A stretch of DNA of 64,000 nt from Streptomyces rapamycinicus NRRL 5491 (GCF_024298965.1 NZ_CP085193.1:1860001-1924000), one strand, 5' to 3'. Positions 24,608 through 32,848 are shown, numbered from the stretch's first letter. Notes: a model not told the origin generated them from the letters alone. Program-made: numbers and translations.

Positions 24608-25659
24608 ACTCCTCCCCCCACCTCGCCCCCACCGGGGCCGCTGGTGCGGACACCGGTCCCGCCCCGCTCCCGCTGATCGCGGTCACCATGGGCGACGGCT
24701 CCGGCATCGGACCCGAGGTGGTCGTCCCCGCGCTGCTCGACCCGGACACCCTGCGGCGCTGCCGTCCGGTGGTCGTCGGGGACGCGGAGCGGCTGCGGGA
24801 GGCCGCCCGGCTGCGCGACATCGCGTGCGAGGTCGTCACCGTGGCCGCGCCCGGCGAGGCGGTGTTCAGCCCGGGCCGGATCAACGTCATCGACCTCGGG
24901 CTGCTCCCCGCCGATCTGCCCTGGGGCCGACTCTCCCCCATCGCCGGGGACGCGGCGTACCAGTACATACGGACCGCCGCCGAACTGGCCATGAACGGTG
25001 AGGTGCAAGGCATCTGCACCGCGCCGCTCAACAAGAAGGCGCTGCACGCGGGCGGCCATGTCTTCCCCGGCCACACCGAGCTGCTGGCCCATCTCACCGG
25101 GGTCGAGGAGGTGTCGATGATGCTGGCCACCCCCACGGTGAAAGTCATCCACGTCACCACCCACATCGGGCTCATCGACGCGGTGCGGAGGATCGAGCCC
25201 GGCCTGGTCGAGCGCACCGTGCGCCGCGGCCATGAGGCGATGGTCCGCGCCGGCACCCCGGAGCCGGTCATCGGGGTGTGCGGGATCAATCCGCACGCCG
25301 GTGAGAACGGGCTGTTCGGCTACGGCGAGGAGGAGGAGAAGATCGTGCCCGCGCTGGAGGTGCTGCGCGCGGACGGCATCGACGCCCGCGGCCCACTCCC
25401 CGCCGACACCGCCTTCTTCCTGGCCGGGCGCGGGGACTACGACCTGATCGTGGCGATGTATCACGACCAGGGGCACGGCCCGGTCAAGGTGCTGGGCCTG
25501 GAGGCCGGGGTCAACCTGACCGTCGGTCTGCCCGTCATCCGCACCTCCGTCGACCACGGCACCGCCTTCGACATCGCGGGTACGGGCACGGCCGACGCCG
25601 GTAGCATGATCGAGGCGCTGCGGCAGGCCGCCGAGATGTCGCCGTCCCCCGCCCGCTGA
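24604..25659 (+). CDS. pdxA2: PdxA2-type 4-phospho-D-threonate (4-hydroxythreonine-4-phosphate) dehydrogenase
   Basis: 351 residues, coupled to the kinase by ATGA. VTMGDGSGIGPEV at about 28-40 is the PdxA signature. CTAPLNKKALHAGG and FPGHTELLA carry metal-site residues, and MYHDQGHGPVKVLG supplies further histidines. DHGTAFDIAGTGTAD near the end completes the active site. PdxA proper serves vitamin B6 synthesis; the PdxA2 branch linked to DUF1537 kinases oxidises and decarboxylates phospho-threonate or erythronate to dihydroxyacetone phosphate. Gene context places this one in PdxA2. Confidence 0.88.
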   Translation: MNSSPHLAPTGAAGADTGPAPLPLIAVTMGDGSGIGPEVVVPALLDPDTLRRCRPVVVGDAERLREAARLRDIACEVVTVAAPGEAVFSPGRINVIDLGLLPADLPWGRLSPIAGDAAYQYIRTAAELAMNGEVQGICTAPLNKKALHAGGHVFPGHTELLAHLTGVEEVSMMLATPTVKVIHVTTHIGLIDAVRRIEPGLVERTVRRGHEAMVRAGTPEPVIGVCGINPHAGENGLFGYGEEEEKIVPALEVLRADGIDARGPLPADTAFFLAGRGDYDLIVAMYHDQGHGPVKVLGLEAGVNLTVGLPVIRTSVDHGTAFDIAGTGTADAGSMIEALRQAAEMSPSPAR

Positions 25660-25699
25660 CGCGGGGAGCCACGTTGAGGAACGCGAGGCCGAGTCCACG

Positions 25700-26494
25700 G
25701 TGAAGAACGCGAAAGACATGCCGGTGAACGGAGCGCGGGCCCGGCGCGACCGGATCGTCCACCTGGCCACGACCACGGGCCTGACCAGCGTGGAGGAGCT
25801 GTCCCGCACCTTCGGGGTCACCGCCTCCACCATCCGCCGCGACCTCGCCCAGCTCACCGCGGACGGTCGGCTGGCGCGGACGTACGGCGGGGCGATGGCC
25901 CTGGTGGCCCACCCGGAGGCGTCACTGCGCCAGCGCACGGGCGAGGCGTTCGAGGCCAAGCGGGCCATCGCGCTCTGGGCGGCGTCGACGGTGCGCGCCG
26001 GGGAGACGGTGCTGCTCGACGCCGGTTCGACCGTCGGCGCCCTCGCGCATGAACTGCGCACCGCCGAGGGGCTCACGGTCGCCACGACCGGGCTCACCGC
26101 GCTGCAGGAGCTCGCCGATGTGGAGACCGTGCAGGTGGAATGTATCGGCGGTACGCTCCGTCCGCTGAGCCAGAGCTTCCTCGGCCCGCTCGCCGAGGCC
26201 GCCCTGGAGCGCATGACCTTCGACCGGGTCTTCCTGGGCGCCGACGGGGTGACGGCCGAACACGGCATCTGCGAGGCGGATCTGCGCCAGACCCGTCTGA
26301 AGGAGCTGATGGCCCGCCGAGCGGAGGCGGTGTACGTCCTGGCCCATTCGGCGAAGATCGGCCGCCGCCCCTTCCACACCTGGGTGCGGCTGCCGCCCGG
26401 CTGGACACTGGTGACCGACGCCGACGCGGACCCCGGGGAGATCCGGGCACTGCGCGCCCAGGGGGTCGAGGTCACGATCGTCGGGGACGAGTAG
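25700..26494 (+). CDS. DeoR/GlpR-family transcriptional regulator
   Basis: 264 residues from the GTG at 25700, with an upstream GAGG about 10 bases away; ATG 25718 is an alternative. The HTH is at about 16-70: RRDRIVHLATTTGLTSVEEL, then FGVTASTIRRDLAQL, ending GRLARTYGG. The DeoRC sensor domain has LLDAGSTVGALAHEL, VATTGLTAL, CIGGTLRPLSQSFLG and FLGADGVTAEHGI. These regulators bind phosphorylated sugars and usually repress the adjoining catabolic genes. It is the last gene of the kinase operon and the obvious candidate to control both divergent operons. Confidence 0.9.
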   Translation: MKNAKDMPVNGARARRDRIVHLATTTGLTSVEELSRTFGVTASTIRRDLAQLTADGRLARTYGGAMALVAHPEASLRQRTGEAFEAKRAIALWAASTVRAGETVLLDAGSTVGALAHELRTAEGLTVATTGLTALQELADVETVQVECIGGTLRPLSQSFLGPLAEAALERMTFDRVFLGADGVTAEHGICEADLRQTRLKELMARRAEAVYVLAHSAKIGRRPFHTWVRLPPGWTLVTDADADPGEIRALRAQGVEVTIVGDE

Positions 26495-26557
26495 CCGCCG
26501 CCTGCCCGGGCCGCGTACCCATCGCGCGTGAGCCGCGCACATCATGCGCGATCCGCG

Positions 26558-26583
26558 CACCCGTCGTACGTACGATGTGGGTG
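26558..26583. promoter_or_regulatory. palindromic hairpin around TCGTACGTACGA
   Basis: A perfect 12-bp palindrome TCGTACGTACGA at 26564-26575 is extended by CACCC on the left and GGGTG on the right (26558-26583), with small bulges. It lies 64 bases past the deoR-type stop and about 145 bases before the proline-rich gene. It could be a terminator for the first or an operator for the second. The surrounding 26495-26728 shows no gene. Confidence 0.45.
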
Positions 26584-26728
26584 AGCGATGGTCCGGATTT
26601 TCGCGATCCGGATCAGGCAGACGTCGCATGCCGACAGCGACCGCCGAGACCATGCGTATATCCCGGGGGACCGGGGCACCCGCCCCCGGAGTGACGTGGC
26701 CACCAGCCCAAGAGCTTTGGAGGACACC

Positions 26729-27022
26729 GTGGCACGGCAGACCGACCCGACCCCCATCCACCCGACGCTGCGAGATCCCGGGCCGCCGTCTCCGACCCCG
26801 TCGCCCGGTCCGGGCGGACCCGAACCGGGTCCCGCGCCGGGCCCCGTGCCCGGACCGCCCCCGGGTCCGCCGCCCGATCCGATTCCCTCCCCTCCGCCCG
26901 AGCCGCCGCCGAATCCCACGCCCGGCCCGCCACCGGACCCGTCCCCCGACCCGGTGCCCAAGCCGCCGGGCCCGGATCCGGTCCCGGACCCCTCACCGGC
27001 GCCCGGCCCCTTGACCCGGTGA
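26729..27022 (+). CDS. very small proline-rich protein (PxPxP repeats)
   Basis: 97 residues from the GTG at 26729 (TTTGGAGG ending at 26723, 5 bases away). The frame continues upstream without a better start. After about 20 ordinary residues the protein is nearly all Pro, Gly, Asp, Ser and Glu in a PGP/PPP/PDP pattern, ending PAPGPLTR. There is no transmembrane segment or signal peptide. It would form an extended polyproline helix. The function is not known. Its existence rests on the ribosome site and on third positions being G or C throughout; the opposite strand also gives a long Gly-rich frame, so it could be spurious. Confidence 0.5.
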   Translation: MARQTDPTPIHPTLRDPGPPSPTPSPGPGGPEPGPAPGPVPGPPPGPPPDPIPSPPPEPPPNPTPGPPPDPSPDPVPKPPGPDPVPDPSPAPGPLTR

Positions 27023-27111
27023 GCCGGTTGACCGGGTGACCCCGTTGACCGGGTGACCCCGTTGACCCGGTAAGCCCGTTGACCCGGTAAGCCCGTTGAC
27101 CCGGTGAACTC
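27010..27111 (+). repeat. six tandem 17-bp repeats
   Basis: The unit GTTGACCCGGTAAGCCC recurs exactly every 17 bases, starting at 27010, 27027, 27044, 27061, 27078 and 27095. Pairs 2-3 and 4-5 are identical to each other. The array covers the stop codon of the proline-rich gene and ends at the hairpin CCGGTGAACTCACCGG (27101-27116, 7-bp arms). It lies about 100 bases before the next gene. Confidence 0.9.
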
Positions 27112-27209
27112 ACCGGCTCGGTGAGCGCCCGGGTGGCGTAACAGCGGTGGGTGCCGCGGCGGCCGGGGTGAGATCGTCGGACGGAACCGGACCGGCAAAG
27201 GAGAAGCAG

Positions 27210-28178
27210 ATGGCCACCACCGCTCCGGCCCGCCCCGTCCTCGAACCCGCCGCCGCGGCGTTCGCCGAGGCCACCGCCAAACCGCCGTATCCGTACCAGA
27301 TGACGCCCGCCGAGGGCCGTCGCACGCTCGACGAGGTGCAGTCGGGCGAGGTGCCCAAACCCGAGGTGGACGAGGAGTGGATCAGCGTCGGGGGCGTCCC
27401 GGCGGGCGGTGTCAGGGCGCGGATCGTGCGCCCTCCGAAGGCCGTCGGCACCCTCCCGGCGATCCTCTACATCCACGGCGCGGGCTGGGTGTTCGGCAAC
27501 GCCCACACCCATGACCGGCTGGTCCGGGAGCTGGCGGTCCGGGTGGGCGCCGCGGTCGTCTTCCCCGAGTACGACCTCTCCCCCGAGGCCCACTACCCGG
27601 TGGCGGTGGAGCAGAGTTACGCGGTGGGCCAGTGGATCGTGGCCCACGGCGAGGGCGCGGGGCTCGACACCTCCCGGATCGCGGTGGCCGGGGACTCGGT
27701 GGGCGGCAACATGGCCATCGCCCTCACCCTGCTCGCCAAGGAGCGCGGCGATCTGCCGCTGGTGCGGCAGGTGCTCTTCTACCCGGTGACCGACGCCGCC
27801 TTCGACACCGGCTCCTACGAGCAGTTCGCCGAGGGTTACTTCCTCACCCGTGAGGCGATGAAGTGGTTCTGGGACCAGTACACCACCGACCCGGTGCGGC
27901 GCTCCGAGATCACCGCCTCCCCGCTGCGCGCCACCCCCGACCAGCTCGCCGGGCTGCCGCCCGCCCTGGTCATCACCGGCGAGGCGGATGTGCTGCGCGA
28001 CGAGGGCGAGGCGTACGCGGCCAGACTGCGGGAGGCCGGGGTGCCGGTCACCGCCCTGCGGATGCAGGGGATCATCCATGACTTCCTGATGCTGGACGCG
28101 CTGCGCGACACCCGGGCCGCACGGGCGGCGCTCACCCTTGCCGTGGACACCCTGCGGGACTCACTGGGCACCGCCTGA
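27210..28178 (+). CDS. alpha/beta hydrolase, hormone-sensitive lipase family
   Basis: 322 residues from the ATG at 27210 (AAAGGAG at 27197-27203). The oxyanion motif reads YIHGAGWVFG (HGAG for the usual HGGG). The nucleophile elbow is VAGDSVGGNMA (Ser), the acid is in ITGEADVLRDE, and the His is in QGIIHDFLML. It is a cytosolic carboxylesterase acting on short acyl esters. It overlaps the convergent DNA-repair gene by 18 bases. The A replacing the middle Gly of HGGG is a mild oddity. Confidence 0.9.
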   Translation: MATTAPARPVLEPAAAAFAEATAKPPYPYQMTPAEGRRTLDEVQSGEVPKPEVDEEWISVGGVPAGGVRARIVRPPKAVGTLPAILYIHGAGWVFGNAHTHDRLVRELAVRVGAAVVFPEYDLSPEAHYPVAVEQSYAVGQWIVAHGEGAGLDTSRIAVAGDSVGGNMAIALTLLAKERGDLPLVRQVLFYPVTDAAFDTGSYEQFAEGYFLTREAMKWFWDQYTTDPVRRSEITASPLRATPDQLAGLPPALVITGEADVLRDEGEAYAARLREAGVPVTALRMQGIIHDFLMLDALRDTRAARAALTLAVDTLRDSLGTA

Positions 28179-28751
28179 CTTCTTCGCCTGCCGCTTGAGC
28201 TCCTGCTTGTGGGCGCGGACCTTGTCCAGCGACTCGGGCCCGGTGATGTCGGCCACCGAGCGATACGCGCCCTCCTCGCCGTACGCCCCGGCCGCCTCGC
28301 GCCAGCCCTCCGGCCGCACCCCCATCCGCTTGCCCAGCAGCGCCAGGAAGATCTGCGCCTTCTGCTTGCCGAAGCCGGGCAGCTCGTTCAGCCGCCGGAG
28401 CAGCTCCTGGCCGGAGGGGGCATCGCGCCACAGGGCGGTCGGATCGCCCCCGTAGTGCTCGGCCAGATACCGGCACAGCAGCTGGACGCGCCCCGCCATC
28501 GAGCCCGGGTAGCGATGCACGGCGGGCTTCTCCGACAGCAGCGCGGCGAACCCCTCGGGGTCGTGGGCGGCGATCTCCTGGGCGTCCAGGTCGTCCCTGC
28601 CCAGGCGCCGCGCGATGGTGTACGGACCGGAGAACGCCCATTCCATGGGCACCTGCTGATCGAGCAGCATCCCGATCATCAGGGCCAGCGGGTCGCGCTC
28701 GAGCAGGGCGTCCGCCTCGGGCTGCTGGGCGAGACGAAGGCGTGCGTTCAT
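28161..28751 (-). CDS. HhH-GPD family base-excision repair-type protein
   Basis: 196 residues from the ATG at 28751. A hairpin-helix-hairpin LNELPGFGKQKAQIFLALLG and a HhH-GPD fold (LALMIGMLLDQQVPMEWAF, the conserved LxxxLLDQQ-type start) are seen. The usual catalytic Lys/Asp of MutY/Nth enzymes is not obvious, in keeping with the uncharacterised actinobacterial branch of the family. There are no Fe-S cysteines. The C-terminus is basic (RAHKQELKRQAKK). Probably a DNA-binding repair or structure-recognition protein. Confidence 0.8.
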   Translation of the reverse strand: MNARLRLAQQPEADALLERDPLALMIGMLLDQQVPMEWAFSGPYTIARRLGRDDLDAQEIAAHDPEGFAALLSEKPAVHRYPGSMAGRVQLLCRYLAEHYGGDPTALWRDAPSGQELLRRLNELPGFGKQKAQIFLALLGKRMGVRPEGWREAAGAYGEEGAYRSVADITGPESLDKVRAHKQELKRQAKKSGGAQ

Positions 28752-28912
28752 CCCGTGTGGATACCCCGCCACGACCCGAACGAAGCAGCTGAAAACCGCA
28801 TACCACCCAAAGGCGCTCACACCATCACCAATTTGGTCGAATTGCGAGGTGTTAGGGCCCATGCGAATCTGGTGGCGACCGCCGTGACATCGGACCACGG
28901 AGGCGAGTGACC

Positions 28913-29698
28913 ATGTCAGCAACCGCGACTCGCCAACGACGCCATGACGACACTCCCGACACCGGCGGTGCCTTCCTGCGTCTGTCCCGGCTCCCGTCCG
29001 GGCCCGAACGCGACGCGCTGCGCGAGGCGATCATCTGCGCCTGGCTGCCCGTCGCCAAACGCCTGGCGCTGCGCTTCCGCAACAAGGGCGAGAACATGGA
29101 GGATCTCACCCAGGTCGCGTCGCTGGCCCTGGTGAAGGCCGTCGACCGCTACGACCCCGACCTCGGCCACGCCTTCCCCTCCTATGCGATCCCCGTCATC
29201 ACGGGCGAGCTCAAGCGCCACTTCCGCGACTATCTGTGGACCCTGCACATCCCCCGCAACATCCAGGAGGTCCGCTCCCGCACCCGCTCCGCGCGCGACG
29301 CGCTGGAGCAGGAGCTCGGCGGGCGCACCCCCACCATCCACGAGATCTGCCTGCGCACCGGTATGCCCCAGGAGGATGTGAAGGCCGGCCTGGAGGCCAG
29401 CGCCTCGTGCACCCCGCTCTCCCTCAACGCCGCCGTACAGGGCGCCGAGGAGCGGCTGCTCGCCGAGACGGTGGGCGCGGACGACGCCGCGATCGAACGC
29501 GTCGTCAACCGCGAGGCGCTGCGGGTGCTGATCGCCGAACTGTCGGAGCAGGACCGTTACGTGCTCTATCTGAGGTTCTTCGCGGGGCTTTCGCAGAGCC
29601 AGATCGGTGAGATCCTGGGCTTCTCCCAAATGCACATATCCCGCAGGCTCTCCCGGCTCTACAGCGAGCTGCGGCAAGGGCTCATGGCCTACGCCTAG
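28913..29698 (+). CDS. SigB/SigF/SigG-family RNA polymerase sigma factor
   Basis: 261 residues from the ATG at 28913 (GGAGG at 28899-28903, 9 bases away); a GTG at 28907 is 3 bases from the same site. Region 2 has LRFRNKGENMEDLTQVASLA, LVKAVDRYDPDLGHAFPSYA and a WTLHIPRNIQEV stretch. Region 3 is at about 130-175 (RTPTIHEICLRTGM), and region 4 has LSEQDRYVLYLRFFAGLSQ and FSQMHISRRLSRL. This is the stress/differentiation sigma family usually held by anti-sigma HATPase proteins; no partner gene is adjacent. Orphan anti-sigma candidates elsewhere in the window include the HATPase protein at 44168-44740. Confidence 0.92.
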   Translation: MSATATRQRRHDDTPDTGGAFLRLSRLPSGPERDALREAIICAWLPVAKRLALRFRNKGENMEDLTQVASLALVKAVDRYDPDLGHAFPSYAIPVITGELKRHFRDYLWTLHIPRNIQEVRSRTRSARDALEQELGGRTPTIHEICLRTGMPQEDVKAGLEASASCTPLSLNAAVQGAEERLLAETVGADDAAIERVVNREALRVLIAELSEQDRYVLYLRFFAGLSQSQIGEILGFSQMHISRRLSRLYSELRQGLMAYA

Positions 29699-29788
29699 CG
29701 ACGGCGGCAGCGACAGCCCGCCGCCCGGCGGCGGCCCGTCCGCCCAGCCGCGGCACCAGCCCGCGCAACCCCCGGCAGGAGGTGGCCG

Positions 29789-30457
29789 ATGCGCTCCGAG
29801 ACCGCCCGTATCGCCGCGGACGACGCCATGCTCGTGGGCGATCTGGCCCTTCCCGAGCAGCCCATCGGCGTCGTCGCGTTCGCCCACGGCAGCGGCAGCT
29901 CCCGGCACAGCCCGCGCAACCGCGCGGTGGCCCGGGTGCTGCAGGACGCGGATCTGGCCACCCTGCTGTTCGATCTGCTCACCGAGGCCGAGGAGCGGGT
30001 GGACGCGATCACCGCCGAACTGCGCTTCGACATCCCGCTGCTGGGCCGCCGGCTGGGGGCCGCGGTGAACTGGCTCGACGGGCACCCGGCCACCTCCGGG
30101 CTGCCGGTGGGGCTGTTCGGCGCCAGTACGGGCGCGGCGGCGGCACTGACGGCCGCCGCGGAGCGGCCGGAGCGGGTGGCGGCCGTGGTCTCCCGCGGCG
30201 GGCGGCCCGATCTCGCGGGCGGCGCGCTGAACCGGGTGCGGGCGCCGGTACTGCTCATCGTGGGCGGTGACGACCACGAGGTGCTGCGGCTCAATCAGCA
30301 GGCGGCCGCCATGCTCGCCGCCCCGCAGGAGATGCATGTGGTGCCCGGGGCGAGCCATCTGTTCGAGGAGCCCGGCACCCTGGAGCAGGCCGCCGAGGCG
30401 GCGCGCGACTGGTTCGCACGGATGGCCAAGCGCCCGGCCCGGGGCGGCAAGCGCTGA
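29789..30457 (+). CDS. dienelactone hydrolase-like alpha/beta hydrolase
   Basis: 222 residues (AGGAGG 6 bases before the ATG). It begins with an immunoglobulin-like strand set (ARIAADDAMLVGDLALPEQP), then VAFAHGSGSSRHSPRNR (oxyanion loop), the nucleophile elbow VGLFGASTGAAAAL (Ser), the Asp in LIVGGDDHEVL, and the His in VVPGASHLFEE. This is the DLH family often found alone or fused to phosphoribosyltransferase-like domains in actinobacteria; its substrate is unknown. It follows the sigma gene by 90 bases and may be cotranscribed. Confidence 0.85.
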   Translation: MRSETARIAADDAMLVGDLALPEQPIGVVAFAHGSGSSRHSPRNRAVARVLQDADLATLLFDLLTEAEERVDAITAELRFDIPLLGRRLGAAVNWLDGHPATSGLPVGLFGASTGAAAALTAAAERPERVAAVVSRGGRPDLAGGALNRVRAPVLLIVGGDDHEVLRLNQQAAAMLAAPQEMHVVPGASHLFEEPGTLEQAAEAARDWFARMAKRPARGGKR

Positions 30458-30480
30458 CGCGCGTGGCGCGGCTGGGGGGA

Positions 30481-30647
30481 CGCCTGCGGCGGGCTGTTCC
30501 CCTACCCGCCCCTTCCCGCAACTGGGGCTCCGCCCCAGACCCCGCTCCTCAAGCGCCGGAGGGGCTGATTTCAGCCCCTCCGGGGTCCAGGAACGGAGCC
30601 TCTGGTAACGGGAAGGGGCGGGTAGGGGAACAGCCCACCGGCAGGCG
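30481..30647. repeat. intergenic inverted-repeat element, copy A
   Basis: 167 bases. Arms of about 40 bases begin CGCCTGC and pair with a terminal GCAGGCG. They continue GGGCTGTTCCCC/GGGGAACAGCCC and CTACCCGCCCCTTCCCG with its complement. The core carries GGGGCTCCGCCCCAGACCCC, CGCCGGAGGGGC, GATTTCAG and GGGGTCCAGGAACGGAGCC. Related copies occur at 33850-34012 and 58631-58903. It sits between a plus-strand hydrolase gene and a convergent ligase gene, where it could act as a bidirectional terminator. Confidence 0.85.
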
Positions 30648-30657
30648 TCAAGCGCGG

Positions 30658-31731
30658 CTACGGATCCGGGGCGAGCCCCAGCACCTGCCGCAGATCGTAG
30701 GAGACCGGCTCCTCCAGCTGGTCGTAGGTGCACTGCACCGGCTCCCGGTCCGGCCGCCAGCGCCGGAATCGGGCGGTGTGCCGGAAGCGGCGGCTCTGCA
30801 TGTGGTCGTAGGCCACCTCGCACACCCGCTCCGGGCGCAGCGGCACCCACGACAGGTCCTTGACCCCGGTCCAGCGGCTGGGCGCGCCCGGCATCCGGCC
30901 CTGGGCATGGGCCTCCTCGCGCGCCCAGTCGGCCCATGGGTGGCCCTCGACGGTCGCCATGCGCAGCGGCTCCAGCTCGGCCATCAGCTCCTGGCGGCGG
31001 CGTGCGGTGAAGGCGGCGCTGACGCCCACGTGCTGGAGGCGGCCGGTGTCGTCGTACAGGCCGAGCAGCAGGGAGCCGATGCCCTGGCCGGACTTGTGGA
31101 CGCGGTAGCCGGCCACCACACAGTCCGCCGTGCGCTCGTGCTTGACCTTGACCATCACGCGTTCACCGGGGCGGTAGCGGAGCTCGGGGCTCTTGGCCAC
31201 GACGCCGTCGAGCCCCGCCCCCTCGTAGCTCTCGAACCACTGCCTGGCCACCTCGAGATCGTCGGTGCAGGGGGCCAGGTGCACCGGGTCCTCGGCGTGG
31301 CGCAGCGCCTCGGTGAGGGCCGCGCGGCGCTCGCGCTGCGGGGTGTCCAGCAGCGAGGCGTCGCCGAGGGCGAGGAGGTCGAAGGCGACAAAGCTGGCCG
31401 GGGTGTGCTCCGCCAGCATCCGCACCCGGGAGTCGGCGGGGTGGATCCGCTCCAGCAGGGCGTCGAAGTCCAGCCGCCCCTCCCGCACGATGACGATCTC
31501 GCCGTCCAGGACGCAGCGCGGCGGGAGGTTGGCGAGCAGCGCCTCGGCCAGTTCGGGGAAGTAGCGGGTGAGCGGCTTGGTGGTGCGGCTGCCGATCTCG
31601 ATCTCGTCCCCGTCGCGGAAGACGACGGCCCGGAAGCCGTCCCATTTGCCCTCGTAGACCATCCCGGGCGGGATGGTGGCCACGGCCTTGGCCAGCATCG
31701 GCTCGACGGGAGGCATCACCGGAAGGTCCAT
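30658..31731 (-). CDS. ATP-dependent DNA ligase (LigC/LigD ligase-domain type)
   Basis: 357 residues from the ATG at 31731; AGGAG lies about 14 bases upstream, a long spacing, but no other start is in frame nearby. The nucleotidyl-transferase motif I is YEGKWDGFRAV (Lys AMP acceptor). Motif III region FVAFDLLALG, IV GLDGVVAKS and V VMVKVKHERTADCVV are all present; a C-terminal OB-fold domain follows from about 210. It seals DNA nicks, with a probable role in non-homologous end joining or gap repair. It is divergent from the LigD polymerase gene at 31810, so the two functions of LigD are split. Confidence 0.92.
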   Translation of the reverse strand: MDLPVMPPVEPMLAKAVATIPPGMVYEGKWDGFRAVVFRDGDEIEIGSRTTKPLTRYFPELAEALLANLPPRCVLDGEIVIVREGRLDFDALLERIHPADSRVRMLAEHTPASFVAFDLLALGDASLLDTPQRERRAALTEALRHAEDPVHLAPCTDDLEVARQWFESYEGAGLDGVVAKSPELRYRPGERVMVKVKHERTADCVVAGYRVHKSGQGIGSLLLGLYDDTGRLQHVGVSAAFTARRRQELMAELEPLRMATVEGHPWADWAREEAHAQGRMPGAPSRWTGVKDLSWVPLRPERVCEVAYDHMQSRRFRHTARFRRWRPDREPVQCTYDQLEEPVSYDLRQVLGLAPDP

Positions 31732-31809
31732 GACGTCCGATTGTGCTCCTGTGGCGGGCCGGGCGCCCGCCGGGAGGCGGCCCCGGGCGGGCGGGCCTAG
31801 CGTGTCCGT

Positions 31810-32814
31810 ATGGGAGAGTCGGTGGAGCTCACGGTCGGCGGTCGCACGGTGCGGGTGACCAACCCCGGGAAGGTGTACTTCCCGGAGCGCGGGTTCACCA
31901 AGCTGGACCTCGCCCGCTACTACCTGGCGGTCGGCGAGGGCGCGCTGCGGGCGCTGCGGGACCGGCCGACGACGCTGGAGCGCTATCCGGACGGGGTGGA
32001 CGGGGAGTCGTTCTTCCAGAAGCGGGCCCCGAAGAACCTCCCGGAGTGGATTCCGACCGGCCGGATCTCCTTCCCCAGCGGGCGGCACGCGGACGAGATC
32101 TGCCCCACCGAGACGGCCGCCGTGGTGTGGGCGGCGAACCTGGGCAGCCTGACCTTCCATCCGTGGCCGGTGCGGCGCGGGGACACCGAACACCCCGATG
32201 AGCTGCGGATCGACCTCGACCCGCAGCCGGGCACCGACTACCAGGACGCGGTGCGGGCGGCGGGGGAACTGCGCGAGGTGCTGGACGAGCTGGGGCTGCG
32301 CGGATGGCCCAAGACCTCGGGCGGCCGGGGGCTGCACGTCTTCGTCCCGATCGCGCCGGAGTGGACCTTCACCCAGGTGCGGCGGTCCGCGATCGCGATC
32401 GCGCGGGAGCTGGAGCGGCGGGCTCCGGAGCGGGTGACCACCAAGTGGTGGAAGGAGGAGCGCGGCGAGAAGATCTTCGTGGACTACAACCAGACGGCCC
32501 GCGACCGCACCATCGCCAGCGCCTATTCGGTGCGCCCCCGCCCCCACGCCCCGGTCTCCGCGCCGCTGCGCTGGGAGGAGGTCCCCGACGCCCGGCCGCG
32601 CGACTTCGACCTGGCCACCATGCCGGTGCGCTACCGCGAGCTGGGCGATGTGCACGCGGACATGGACGAGCACACCTTCCGCCTGGAGGCCGTGCTGGAG
32701 CTGGCCGCGCGGGACGAGCGGGAGCACGGTCTGGGCGACCTCCCGTATCCGCCGGAGCATCCGAAGGTGAAGGGCGAACCGAAGCGGGTGCAGCCGAGCC
32801 GCGCCAAGAAGTGA
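31810..32814 (+). CDS. LigD-type polymerase/primase domain protein (NHEJ)
   Basis: 334 residues. The archaeo-eukaryotic primase fold has LRIDLDPQPG (the DxD metal site), TSGGRGLHVFVPI (SxRGxH), and the third Asp region FVDYNQTARDRTIA followed by YSVRPRPHAPVSAPL, all as in the LigD polymerase domain. The start KVYFPERGFTKLDLARYY and ERYPDGVDGESFFQKRAP are also diagnostic. It fills gaps and adds ribonucleotides at double-strand breaks, working with Ku and a ligase. No Ku gene is in the window. No ribosome site precedes the ATG, so translation may be leaderless. Confidence 0.92.
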   Translation: MGESVELTVGGRTVRVTNPGKVYFPERGFTKLDLARYYLAVGEGALRALRDRPTTLERYPDGVDGESFFQKRAPKNLPEWIPTGRISFPSGRHADEICPTETAAVVWAANLGSLTFHPWPVRRGDTEHPDELRIDLDPQPGTDYQDAVRAAGELREVLDELGLRGWPKTSGGRGLHVFVPIAPEWTFTQVRRSAIAIARELERRAPERVTTKWWKEERGEKIFVDYNQTARDRTIASAYSVRPRPHAPVSAPLRWEEVPDARPRDFDLATMPVRYRELGDVHADMDEHTFRLEAVLELAARDEREHGLGDLPYPPEHPKVKGEPKRVQPSRAKK

Positions 32815-32848
32815 TGGCCGGATCCTTGGCGGCTGCGAGAATCGCGCC

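Noticed and set aside
23227-26475. A 1082-codon open frame on the minus strand
   Set aside because: It is antisense to the kinase, pdxA2 and deoR genes, with low-complexity Ser/Arg/Ala composition. Long antisense frames are expected at this GC content.
27010-27111. CRISPR array
   Set aside because: The 17-bp units abut with no spacers and no cas genes are present.
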